Positions 8,616 through 16,449 of a DNA stretch of 64,000 nt are shown here, piece by piece; the stretch's first letter is position 1; the number at the start of each line of letters is the position of its first letter. The stretch is from JAFECT01 sp963838235 (GTDB taxonomy: Bacteria; Pseudomonadota; Alphaproteobacteria; Caulobacterales; Caulobacteraceae). The stretch lies in contig CAWIQJ010000001.1 of assembly GCA_963838235.1 (NCBI GenBank), positions 186,001 to 250,000 on the forward strand, written 5' to 3'. The notes beneath the pieces are model-generated. The model saw only the letters and a list, made by a program, of their open reading frames with translations. It was not told the DNA's origin and did not search any database. The translations under genes were made by a program, and so were the position numbers.

Positions 8616-8756
8616 GGGGTTTCGCCCCTCGCGCGAACCCATCCCCGCTGATCGCCGTCCCGGCTGTATGCTAGGGTCCTGCCGCGCGAGTCTGGGGACG
8701 GGCGTTCGTTCGGCGCGCGAGGGGGGAGGGGCTCCGGATGGGCCAGGACTTCGACA

Positions 8757-9290
8757 GTGATCCGGTTGCGCCGACCCACCACGCCCTCATGGGCGGCGGC
8801 CTTTTTCCCGTGGCTGATCCTCGGCGCGCTGCTGCTCGCGGGCCTGGTCGTGATGATTTTCCAGGACCAGGCAAGGCGGGCGAGGATCGAGCGCATCTAC
8901 CTCAACATCCTAAGCGCGGCCCAGGACGCCGCCGCCCCGAGAAACGAGGCCGACGCGGTCCGGTATATGATCAAGCTGCGCGACGCGATCGCGCGGGAAT
9001 TGGGGGTCTTCGTTCTGAGCGGCGAGCTCGCTCACCTGCTCAAGGCCTTCGACGATGCGCTGAACAAGGCGCCGAAGTTGGCGGACGCCCAGGCGACGGA
9101 CCCGACCTACAGCGGTTCTTTCGCGTTGAAGGACCATCGTCTAGCCGGCGGCGGCCCGAATCCGCCCCCCACCGCCACGACCACCGGCCAGGCGTATGAA
9201 GCCGCCAAGAAATTCTACGAGTATTGGAAAAAGAGAAGCGAACGGTGCGCCGAATTGCTTGAGCTGCAATCCAAGCTCACCCGCGGCTGA
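8757..9290 (+). CDS. Single-pass membrane protein, unknown function
   Basis: A 177-residue protein starting at GTG. A basic N-terminus (MIRLRRP) precedes one long hydrophobic helix (about 12-35), followed by a mostly helical, charged domain. The middle has a Gly/Pro/Thr-rich linker (GGGPNPPPTATTTGQ, about 131-145), and the last 30 residues are a Lys/Glu-rich helix. The layout suggests a cytoplasmic or periplasmic helical domain tethered to the inner membrane. No family recognised. It lies between the sulfotransferase-like gene and fahA. Confidence 0.6.
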   Translation: MIRLRRPTTPSWAAAFFPWLILGALLLAGLVVMIFQDQARRARIERIYLNILSAAQDAAAPRNEADAVRYMIKLRDAIARELGVFVLSGELAHLLKAFDDALNKAPKLADAQATDPTYSGSFALKDHRLAGGGPNPPPTATTTGQAYEAAKKFYEYWKKRSERCAELLELQSKLTRG

Positions 9291-9384
9291 CCACGGGGTG
9301 CGACGGCTCGCGTAGGGCGCTGAGCGCCGACCGGGCGACCAGACCTCTGTCTACGCCGCCTCCGGAACGCGCTATAGCCGAGTC

Positions 9385-10386
9385 ATGAAACTCGCCTCCC
9401 TCAAGGCCGGCCGCGACGGCCGGCTCGTGGTGGTCTCCGACGATCTCCACTTCTTCACCGACGCGGGCCTGATCGCCCCCACCCTGCAGGCCGCCCTCGA
9501 CGACTGGGACCGCTGCGAACCGCTGCTGCGCGGCCTGTCCGAGAGTCTCGAGCACGGGTCGGTGCCGCAGGAGCGCTTCCACGAGCAGGAGGCGTCAGCG
9601 CCCCTGCCGCGCGCCTATCAGTGGGCGGACGGTTCGGCCTATGTGAACCACGTGGCCCTGGTGCGAAAGGCGCGGGGCGCCGAGATGCCTGAGAGCTTCT
9701 GGACCGATCCGCTCATGTACCAGGGCGGCTCCGACGGGTTCTTAGGCCCGCGCGAGGCGATCCCGCTCGCCGACGAAGCGTGGGGCGGTGACTTCGAAGC
9801 CGAGGTCTGCGTGGTCACCGGCGACCTGGCCCAGGGCGCCGGCCGCGACGACGCGCTGGCGGCGGTGCGCCTGGTCGGCCTGGTCAACGACGTCAGCCTG
9901 CGAAATCTCATCCCGAACGAACTCGCCAAGGGGTTCGGCTTCTTCCAGTCCAAGCCGGCCTCGGCTCTGTCGCCGGTGCTGGTCACGCCCGATGCGCTCG
10001 GCGCCCGCTGGCGCGAGGGCAAGCTGCACGGCGCGCTGCAGGTGGTTTTGAACGGCGCCCTGTTCGGCCGCGCCGACGCAGGCGTCGACATGACCTTCGA
10101 TTTCGGGGTTCTGGTCGCCCATGCGGCCCGCACGCGCGCGCTCGGCGCCGGGACCATCATCGGTTCGGGCACGGTGTCCAATCGCGACGCGGACGGCGGA
10201 CCCGGCAAGCCGGTGAAGGACGGCGGCCTCGGCTATTCGTGCATCGCCGAGGTGCGCACGGTCGAAACCATCCTCCACGGCAAGGCCTCGACGCCGTTCC
10301 TGAAGGCCGGCGACATGGTCCGCATCGAGATGCTCGACGACAAGGGCCGTTCCATCTTCGGGGCCATCGAACAGACGGTGGCCTGA
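9385..10386 (+). CDS. fahA: Fumarylacetoacetate hydrolase
   Basis: A 333-residue FAH-family hydrolase that splits fumarylacetoacetate into fumarate and acetoacetate, the last step of tyrosine catabolism. Family features are the metal-binding DFEAEVCVV strand, the NDVSLRNLIPNE loop, QSKPASALSPVLVTPDAL, and the C-terminal GTIIGSGTVSN motif with downstream GYSCIAEVR. The length fits the bacterial single-enzyme branch. It completes hpd-hmgA-fahA on one strand; a maleylacetoacetate isomerase gene (maiA), needed between HmgA and FahA, is not in this window. It converges on the holin-like gene at 10392. Confidence 0.93.
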   Translation: MKLASLKAGRDGRLVVVSDDLHFFTDAGLIAPTLQAALDDWDRCEPLLRGLSESLEHGSVPQERFHEQEASAPLPRAYQWADGSAYVNHVALVRKARGAEMPESFWTDPLMYQGGSDGFLGPREAIPLADEAWGGDFEAEVCVVTGDLAQGAGRDDALAAVRLVGLVNDVSLRNLIPNELAKGFGFFQSKPASALSPVLVTPDALGARWREGKLHGALQVVLNGALFGRADAGVDMTFDFGVLVAHAARTRALGAGTIIGSGTVSNRDADGGPGKPVKDGGLGYSCIAEVRTVETILHGKASTPFLKAGDMVRIEMLDDKGRSIFGAIEQTVA

Positions 10387-10391
10387 GACGG

Positions 10392-10769
10392 TCAGCGCGT
10401 GCGTTCGACGCGCTCGCGCACGTAAACGGGTTTCGGCTCGACCATCGAGGCGACCCAGCTCACCAGGCTGATCACGATCGATCCCAGGATCGCGGCGACG
10501 AAACCGTGCACGCTGAACCCGCGCAGCATCACCGCCACCAGCTCCAGCATCGCGGCGTTGATCACCAGCAGGAAAAGCCCCAGCGTGATGAGGGTGAACG
10601 GCAGGGTCAGGAAGATCACGATCGGCCGCACGATGGCGTTGACCAGGCCGAGCAGGATCGCCGCCGCCGCAAGCGACCCCAGGCTGCTCACATGAATGCC
10701 GGGCACGATGCGCGAGGCGAGCCACAATCCCGCCGCCGCCACCACCACCCTCAGAAGAAACCGCGCCAT
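10392..10769 (-). CDS. Four-helix membrane protein, holin superfamily IV-like
   Basis: A 125-residue protein with four hydrophobic segments (about 4-22, 30-48, 55-77 and 85-107). It contains the family pattern NAIVRPIVIFLTLPFTLITLGLFLLVINAAML, typical of the widespread chromosomal family named after a mycobacterial phage holin (PF04020-like). In ordinary bacterial chromosomes these are small inner-membrane proteins of unknown role, not evidence for a prophage; no phage genes are nearby. Start at the ATG at 10769, directly before the first helix. Confidence 0.82.
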   Translation of the reverse strand: MARFLLRVVVAAAGLWLASRIVPGIHVSSLGSLAAAAILLGLVNAIVRPIVIFLTLPFTLITLGLFLLVINAAMLELVAVMLRGFSVHGFVAAILGSIVISLVSWVASMVEPKPVYVRERVERTR

Positions 10770-10882
10770 GCCCCGGACATCGTGTGCGGAGGCGGACCCG
10801 TCAAGGGCGGTCGCCGCCTCTGGTTGAACATGATTGACCAGTTCGGCGAACCATGGCTCCGTGGCCGGGAGGGAGTTCCCGT

Positions 10883-11071
10883 ATGCTTAAGCTTTCGCCG
10901 TTTCACTGGATGGGCGTCGGCCTGCTGTTCGTCAGCGCCAGCCTCGGGCTCTGGTCGATCGGCCCGGAAAGTTTCCACACCGACCAGGGCGATCTGATGG
11001 TGGGCCTCCTCGCCGGCTGCGGGGTCGGCATCGAGGTCATGGCCCTGATCAAGCTCCGCCGGGCGGACTGA
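10883..11071 (+). CDS. Small two-helix membrane protein
   Basis: A 62-residue protein. The ATG at 10883 is preferred over an earlier start at 10853 because GGGAG lies 8 bp upstream of it and the sequence then starts directly with MLKLSPFHW and a membrane helix. Two hydrophobic segments (about 8-25 and 36-54) are separated by a short polar loop. No known family. Confidence 0.6.
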   Translation: MLKLSPFHWMGVGLLFVSASLGLWSIGPESFHTDQGDLMVGLLAGCGVGIEVMALIKLRRAD

Positions 11072-11152
11072 CGGGCCGGACTGATCCGCAACCAAACCTG
11101 ACCGCAACGCGTTCGGCCCGGGCAGTCCTGTCCATACCCGGAAGCAAGCCCG

Positions 11153-11233
11153 ATGCGTTCAGTCCTCCTCTATTTTATCGGCATCCCGATCCCGATCATC
11201 CTGCTGTTGGCGATGTGCACGCACCACTTTTGA
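11153..11233 (+). CDS. 26-residue membrane peptide
   Basis: A complete short frame (ATG at 11153, TGA at 11231-11233) encoding 26 residues, mostly one hydrophobic helix: MRSVLLYFIGIPIPIILLLA followed by MCTHHF. An N-terminal Arg, the two Pro residues in an Ile/Pro/Ile/Pro step and the His pair at the end give it a protein-like rather than random look. Similar tiny helices ending in a short His-containing tail are, as I recall, found in other proteobacteria, but I cannot name a family with certainty. It ends 10 bp before the convergent CHAT gene stop. Confidence 0.5.
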   Translation: MRSVLLYFIGIPIPIILLLAMCTHHF

Positions 11234-11243
11234 GGACGAGGCG

Positions 11244-14200
11244 TCAGTTGGCCTCGCCCACCACCACGAACGGCGCCCAGTAACGCGGCTCCACGCGCTT
11301 CGGGTCATTGAGCATCTTCAGCATTGCGGCCTGCAGCGCGCGCGCCTTGGAGCGGCCGTCCTGCTGAAAGCGCAAGGTGTCGGTCACCAGTTGCGCGGTT
11401 GCGTCGTCGTCCACACGCCAGTGCGAAACGAGCAGCGACGCCGCGCCGGCATGGAAAAAGGCGCGCGCCAGGCCCGACAGACCTTCCGCGCCCTTGCCGT
11501 CACCTGAGGCGGTGTTGCATGCCGAAAGGATCACCCAGTCGGCGTTGAGCGTCAGCGCCGCGGCGTCGGACGCCTTCAACAGACCGTCGTCGCGCGGATC
11601 GGCGCCCGTCTTCGGCGGCGCGGCGAGCGCCAGCGCGGGCTCCGTCAGGTCGGTAAAATCGCCGGTCAGGAGGCCGTGGGTGGAGAAAGCGATCACCCGC
11701 GCGCGCTTCAGCCGCCCGTCGGCGTCGCGCAGCAACACCGCGGTCTTGGTCGCATCCGGTCCCAGCAAGAGCGCGGACGCATCACCGGGATCGACGATGT
11801 CCGCGATGGCCTTGCCTTCGGCCAGGGTGCCGTAGAGCGGCGGTAGGGCGCGCGCGTCCGCCGTGCCGCGTCCGTCGCGTTCGAGACTGCGCGCCGGCGG
11901 CAGCGGCGCCTGAACGGGCGGAGGCGTTGCGTCCTTCGGCGGTTGGGGAATCGCGCCGGCGCCGGCGAAATCCGGATCGGCCAAGGCCAAGAGCTTCACG
12001 TCCGCGGTCCCGCGCGAGGCCGGGACCACCAGTCGCAGGGTTCTCAGCGACGCCACCGTCGGGATGACGGAGATCGCCTTGTCGCGGATCAGCCAGTGGG
12101 TCGCCGCCAGCGCCGCCGGATCGCTGTCCGATCCCTTCGGCGCCTCCACCACCAGCAGGCCGGGCGGCAAGCTCGTCAGCGGACCGGTCGGCACGATCAG
12201 CAGGGTATCGATGTTCGGCGCCCCGATCACGCGCTGGATCTGCGGATCGCCGAGCAGGGCGACATAGAGGTCATGCGCGACGGTCCGATCGAACGGCTCC
12301 TCGTGCGCGGACTCCGTGCGCGATGTTTGAGCATCGGCGCCGGACCGCGAAAAACTGTTCGGGTCGATGCGCCAGCGCAGATCTTCGACCTTGCTGCGGA
12401 TCGCCTCGCTGGAAATCGGCGTGGCCGCCACCGCCATGCCGTCCTTCGACACCGCAAAGACGAACGCCGGCGTGTCGCCCGTGGACGTCACCCAGAACAC
12501 CAGCGCCTCGTTCGGGTGCAGCAGCTTGCCGGCGTCGCCCGTCACGGCTTCCAGCTCGTCGACGCTTACCGGATCGGGCGAGCGATAGTCCCAATAGGCC
12601 GGCGCCTTGGTCGCCAGTGTGTCTTTGAGCTGGTCAATCTTCGCCTGGGTCCTGGCGCGCGCGGCAGCAAGCGACTGTTCGGTCTGAACCTGGCCTGCGC
12701 CCGCGGCGGCGGAGAAGCGCTGGTTCAGGTCGGCGAGTTCGGCGAGCGCGGTTTCATAGGCCTGCGCTTCGGCGCCGACACCGGCGCGTCCGGCGAGGGC
12801 TTCCGCCGAGGCCTGGGCCAGGGCGTCGCCGGCGCTCGACGCAGTGCTTTGCTGAGCGGCGGCGAAGGCTTGCGCAAGCAGCGCCGCGGGCTTGTCCAGA
12901 TCCGCCGCGCCGCCGCCCTTCGACGACCAGCCGAACAGCGCCTCGGCCAGCACTTGCGAACAGGCGCGCGCCGTCTCGCGTTCACCTGCCGCGGCCCCCG
13001 GGTCCGACGCCAGCGCACGGGCCGAAGCGGTGGTCGCCGCGCAACCCACACGCAGATCGCCGACCGCCACATCCCATCGACCCTGGTCCGCTTCAAGCCG
13101 ACCGATCTGGACGCGGTCGTAGGGCGTGTATCGCGCCGCCTGGCTCAGCGTCTTGTCGATGTCGAGGCGCTGGCGCGTGACCGTTTCCGCTTCGGCGAAC
13201 TTGCCTTCCGCTTCGAGCGTCGACGCCAGCCCAGTAAGGTCTTGCGAAATTTCGGGCGCCGCATCGGAGCGGCCTGGCGACGCGTCACCCGCCAGGGCGG
13301 CGCGCAACAGCGTTTCCGCCTCCGCATAGCGCGCTTCGTCGACGAGCGTCTGCGCCAGGTCGCGTTGGGCCGCGAACGACGCTGCGGGACTGGCGCCCTC
13401 CGCCGCATTGGCGGCGACGGCCCGGCGCAGAGTCTTTTCCGCCTGAGCGTAGCCGCCCTGCATCCGCTGCGCCTCGCCCAGATGGACGAGCACGGCGACC
13501 AGCGCCGGATCGTCCGACGCGCGATCCTTTTGCTCGATTGTAAGCGCGCGCTGATAGAGCGGCGTCGCCTCGTCGAGCCGGCCCTGAAACACCAGGCCGA
13601 AGGCGAGATCGTCGAGATCCTGGGCCGTGGCGGTCGAGTCCGATCCCTGGGTCGCTTCGTCAATGGCGAGCGACCGGCGCTGCAGGGATTCCGCCTCGGC
13701 GCTGCGACCGCTGCCGGCGTAGAACAGGGCGAGATCATGCAGGTCCGGCAGCAGCCGCGGGTCGGTTTCGCCGAAGGCCTTGGCGTGGATGTCGAGCGCC
13801 TGATTCAAGCTCGCCTCGGCGTCGTCGTCGCGGCCTTGGGTCGCCTCGAATTCCGCAAGGTCTCGCAACGCGTATCCGGTCTGCGGCGCCTGGGCGCCCA
13901 GACCCTTGCGTGTGATCTCGACCGCGCGCTCCAGCAAAGCGCCGGCCTCCTTTGCCTGATCCTGGGCGAGCAGGACTTGGGCGAGGCCGGCCAGGTCGGG
14001 CGCGAGATAGGGACTGTCCTTGCCGTCGATCTGTTCGGCGACGACAACCTCTTCGCGCAGCAGCGACGTCGCTTCGGCGAAGCGTCCCTGGCCGGCAATC
14101 GCTTGCGCCAGGATCGTCAGATCCAGCTGCTCCTTACCCTGTTGGTAGAGGTCGGGCTTGACCGCCGCTCGGTCAGCGGCGACCGCGGCGCGAAGCAACG

Positions 14201-14726
14201 GCTCGGCTTCCGCATAACGGCCGCCGCCGTTCAGGATCATGCCGAGCGCGCGCTGGTCGGACAGGATCGCTTCCGCATCGGGTGGGCTCGCCGCCTGTTC
14301 GATCGAGAGCATGCGTCGGAACAGCGGCTCGGCCTCGGTGAAGCGGCCTTCGCTCGAGAGCACGTTACCCAGCGCGTGCAGCGTCACCGACAGCTCGCCC
14401 GGATCGAGCTTCTCCGCCAGCGCCACAGCGCGCCGCCCCACCGGCTCCGCGTCGGTATAGCGGCCCTCCTCCATCAGATAGGTGGTCAGTATCTCAAGAT
14501 CGTTCACCACGGGATCGCTTTCGGCGCCGTACTTTTTCTCGCTTTCCTTCAACATGGCGCGGATCTGCGCCTCTTTGGCGTCGCCCGCGACCGCAGAGGG
14601 CGCCGTTTGGGCGGCTACGGCGCCAACGCAGACGAGACCCGCGGCCGCAAGCGCGATCAGGACGGTCCTGAGCAAGGCAGCCCCCGCCTTCCATTCCAGA
14701 CCCGAAGACCGGACCCGGTCGCTCAT
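11244..14726 (-). CDS. Secreted TPR-CHAT protein
   Basis: An 1160-residue protein. A basic start and hydrophobic segment (about 16-40, ending AVAAQT) form a signal peptide or anchor, so the bulk is probably periplasmic. Residues about 60-560 are TPR/Sel1-like repeats with the recurring GRYAEAEPLLRRAL-type helix pair. A helical region follows to about 720, then a C-terminal CHAT (caspase-like) domain. The expected catalytic pair is present: His1017 in AFSTHG and Cys1070 in ILSACNTASG, followed by the conserved GLARAFFHAGA and SHWRVDD motifs. CHAT domains are cysteine peptidases or degenerate relatives; partners are unknown. The strong signal sequence argues against a cytoplasmic defence effector. 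Confidence 0.88.
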   Translation of the reverse strand: MSDRVRSSGLEWKAGAALLRTVLIALAAAGLVCVGAVAAQTAPSAVAGDAKEAQIRAMLKESEKKYGAESDPVVNDLEILTTYLMEEGRYTDAEPVGRRAVALAEKLDPGELSVTLHALGNVLSSEGRFTEAEPLFRRMLSIEQAASPPDAEAILSDQRALGMILNGGGRYAEAEPLLRAAVAADRAAVKPDLYQQGKEQLDLTILAQAIAGQGRFAEATSLLREEVVVAEQIDGKDSPYLAPDLAGLAQVLLAQDQAKEAGALLERAVEITRKGLGAQAPQTGYALRDLAEFEATQGRDDDAEASLNQALDIHAKAFGETDPRLLPDLHDLALFYAGSGRSAEAESLQRRSLAIDEATQGSDSTATAQDLDDLAFGLVFQGRLDEATPLYQRALTIEQKDRASDDPALVAVLVHLGEAQRMQGGYAQAEKTLRRAVAANAAEGASPAASFAAQRDLAQTLVDEARYAEAETLLRAALAGDASPGRSDAAPEISQDLTGLASTLEAEGKFAEAETVTRQRLDIDKTLSQAARYTPYDRVQIGRLEADQGRWDVAVGDLRVGCAATTASARALASDPGAAAGERETARACSQVLAEALFGWSSKGGGAADLDKPAALLAQAFAAAQQSTASSAGDALAQASAEALAGRAGVGAEAQAYETALAELADLNQRFSAAAGAGQVQTEQSLAAARARTQAKIDQLKDTLATKAPAYWDYRSPDPVSVDELEAVTGDAGKLLHPNEALVFWVTSTGDTPAFVFAVSKDGMAVAATPISSEAIRSKVEDLRWRIDPNSFSRSGADAQTSRTESAHEEPFDRTVAHDLYVALLGDPQIQRVIGAPNIDTLLIVPTGPLTSLPPGLLVVEAPKGSDSDPAALAATHWLIRDKAISVIPTVASLRTLRLVVPASRGTADVKLLALADPDFAGAGAIPQPPKDATPPPVQAPLPPARSLERDGRGTADARALPPLYGTLAEGKAIADIVDPGDASALLLGPDATKTAVLLRDADGRLKRARVIAFSTHGLLTGDFTDLTEPALALAAPPKTGADPRDDGLLKASDAAALTLNADWVILSACNTASGDGKGAEGLSGLARAFFHAGAASLLVSHWRVDDDATAQLVTDTLRFQQDGRSKARALQAAMLKMLNDPKRVEPRYWAPFVVVGEAN

Positions 14727-14781
14727 CCTAGCAGAAATACAAGGGCCTGTTCAGGTCGCCTGGGAGACCCGGCCTGGGAAG

Positions 14782-14801
14782 GCCCGGCGATGAGGCCGGG
14801 C
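14782..14801 (-). terminator. GC hairpin downstream of the cyclodeaminase-like gene
   Basis: A 7-bp GC-only stem (GCCCGGC/GCCGGGC) with a 6-nt loop lies 7 bp past the stop of the gene at 14808-15725. No strong T-run follows, so it could be a weak terminator or an RNA-stabilising hairpin between that gene and the CHAT gene on the same strand. Confidence 0.35.
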
Positions 14802-14807
14802 GTGCGT

Positions 14808-15725
14808 CTATCGCGACATCAGGTGTTCCGCGGTCGCGAAGTCTGCGATCGCCGTCCCCACCGATTTGAACAGGGTGAGGTCGAAAGCGTCCGACTCATA
14901 CAGGTCGCCGCGCAGCAATGCGGCAAGATCGATCACGCGTGCAGGATCGAGCACGCCCGATGCAACCGGCTGCGAAAGATCGCCGGCTTCATGCAAGGCG
15001 GAACGCGTATCGCAGCCAACGCGCGCGCGGCGCACTGCCGCATCGTCAGCTTCGCGCATGTCCGGGCGAAAGCCGCCGACCAGGTCCACGTGCGTTCCCG
15101 GCGCCAGCAAGCGCCCGCGCACCAGCGGCGTCGTCGATAGGGTTGCGCAACTGACGATCTGTGCGTCGGCCTGACCGGCGTCGAGATCGGCGACAGCCTT
15201 CGTGGGGAAACCCTCGGTTCGAAGTGCTTCCGCAAGGTCGCGCGCCTGTTCCGGCCGCCGCGCCCAGATCATGATGCGCTGAAGGTCGCGCACCGCGGCG
15301 TGCGCGCGGATCAGGTGCGGCGCCAGGGCGCCGGCGCCGATCATCAGTAGGCTGTGCGCCTCGGCATCCGCCAGATGCGAGGCCGCCAGCGCCGACACCG
15401 CGGCTGTGCGGATCAGCGTCAACGCCTTGGCGTCGAGGATCGCCTGCGGCGACGCGTCGTCGCCCAGCAGCATGTAGGCGCCGTCGACCGTCGGCTTGCC
15501 GCGCGCGCTGTTGCGCGGCAACACCGCGACCATCTTCACCCCGATGCCGCCGCCGCTCCGCCACGCCGGCATCACCAGCAGCGTCCCGTCCTGGTCCGTC
15601 TTGCCCAGCGCATGATGCCCGCGCGGCGGGGCGACAATGTCGCCCGTGAAAGCGCGCGTCAGCGCCTCGATCAGCGCGCGAGGGTCGTGGCGGGCAGCGA
15701 TGGCCTGCTGGTCGAGGACGATCAT
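14808..15725 (-). CDS. Ornithine cyclodeaminase / mu-crystallin family protein
   Basis: A 305-residue protein of the OCD/mu-crystallin family. The N-terminal half carries the substrate region (MPAWRSGGGIGVKMVAVLP, and AILDAKALTLIRTAAVSALAA with the conserved Arg-Thr-Ala-Ala). The Rossmann half begins with LLMIGAGALAPHLIRAH, a GxGxxA/P nucleotide-binding loop for NAD(P). The family includes ornithine cyclodeaminase, alanine dehydrogenase, ketimine reductase and siderophore-precursor enzymes, and the substrate cannot be assigned from sequence alone. The asparagine-rich lysine/ornithine pocket is not clearly visible. It is 46 bp downstream of the glycosylase gene on the same strand. Confidence 0.85.
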   Translation of the reverse strand: MIVLDQQAIAARHDPRALIEALTRAFTGDIVAPPRGHHALGKTDQDGTLLVMPAWRSGGGIGVKMVAVLPRNSARGKPTVDGAYMLLGDDASPQAILDAKALTLIRTAAVSALAASHLADAEAHSLLMIGAGALAPHLIRAHAAVRDLQRIMIWARRPEQARDLAEALRTEGFPTKAVADLDAGQADAQIVSCATLSTTPLVRGRLLAPGTHVDLVGGFRPDMREADDAAVRRARVGCDTRSALHEAGDLSQPVASGVLDPARVIDLAALLRGDLYESDAFDLTLFKSVGTAIADFATAEHLMSR

Positions 15726-15771
15726 GGGTCGGTGGTAGCGGTGCAGCCGCTCGAGGTCAAAACGGCGCCGC

Positions 15772-16398
15772 TCAGCGGTTCAGCGCCTTCGGCCCGCTGA
15801 CGAACGGACTGCCTCGGACGTAGAAGCGCCGAAGACGCTCGACTTCCTTCGTCAGGCCGATCCTTGTGCTCGTCCCGATCTCCAGCGCGCCGCGAGGGCC
15901 GCGCGCGAGCCACAATGGCCCCTCCCGACACAGATCGACCCCATCCAGCCGACGGTCGATGTCGAAAGCGACGGCCAGTCGCCCAGGCCCGCGCGCCAGG
16001 TCGCGAATGGTCTCCACGCCGCGGTTGCGTTGCATGATCGCTATGCCCTCGAGCGGCTCCAGCGCCCGGATCAGAATTCCGGCGCCGACGCCGACCGCCT
16101 CGCTCGAAACGTTGAGCATCCAGGACACGCCGTAGGCGAGATAGACGTACGCATGTCCGCGACTGCCAAACATCACGCGATTGCGCGGCGTTTCACCGCG
16201 ATAGGCATGGCTCGCCGCATCGCCGACCGGGTAGGCTTCGGTCTCGACAATGCGTCCGCTGAGGATGCCCGCGCGCGTCTTACGCACCACGACCTTACCG
16301 ACCAGGTACCGGGCGAGGGCGAGGGTATCGATCGGCAGGCCGGATCGAGCGAGCGGTTTGTAGCCGTGATCCGCGGTCTTCGGCACGCGCCACTCCAT
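15772..16398 (-). CDS. 3-methyladenine DNA glycosylase (AAG/Mpg family)
   Basis: A 208-residue protein matching the AAG (MPG) fold, which removes alkylated purines such as 3-methyladenine and hypoxanthine in base-excision repair. Family motifs are VGKVVVRKTRAGILSGRIVETEAY (with the catalytic Glu of VETEAY), DAASHAYRGETPRNRVMFG, GHAYVYLAYGVSWMLNVSSE and ARGPGRLAVAFDID. The length and motif order are normal for bacterial members. Start at the ATG at 16398. Confidence 0.92.
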   Translation of the reverse strand: MEWRVPKTADHGYKPLARSGLPIDTLALARYLVGKVVVRKTRAGILSGRIVETEAYPVGDAASHAYRGETPRNRVMFGSRGHAYVYLAYGVSWMLNVSSEAVGVGAGILIRALEPLEGIAIMQRNRGVETIRDLARGPGRLAVAFDIDRRLDGVDLCREGPLWLARGPRGALEIGTSTRIGLTKEVERLRRFYVRGSPFVSGPKALNR

Positions 16399-16449
16399 CC
16401 GCTCGGCCCAGCGTTAGCTGGCGCCAATCGGGCAGGGGATCAAGTATGC

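Noticed and set aside
10392..10769. Holin-like gene as a prophage marker
   Set aside because: This family is widespread on chromosomes and no phage genes, att sites or integrase lie nearby.
11244..14726. TPR-CHAT gene as a CRISPR-linked or gasdermin-linked defence effector
   Set aside because: It has an export signal, and no CRISPR array, gRAMP, gasdermin or other defence gene is adjacent.
11943..15140. A 1065-codon open frame on the plus strand
   Set aside because: It is antisense to the TPR-CHAT gene, Arg/Gly-rich, without a ribosome site, and is a by-product of high GC content. The minus-strand protein has clear family motifs.
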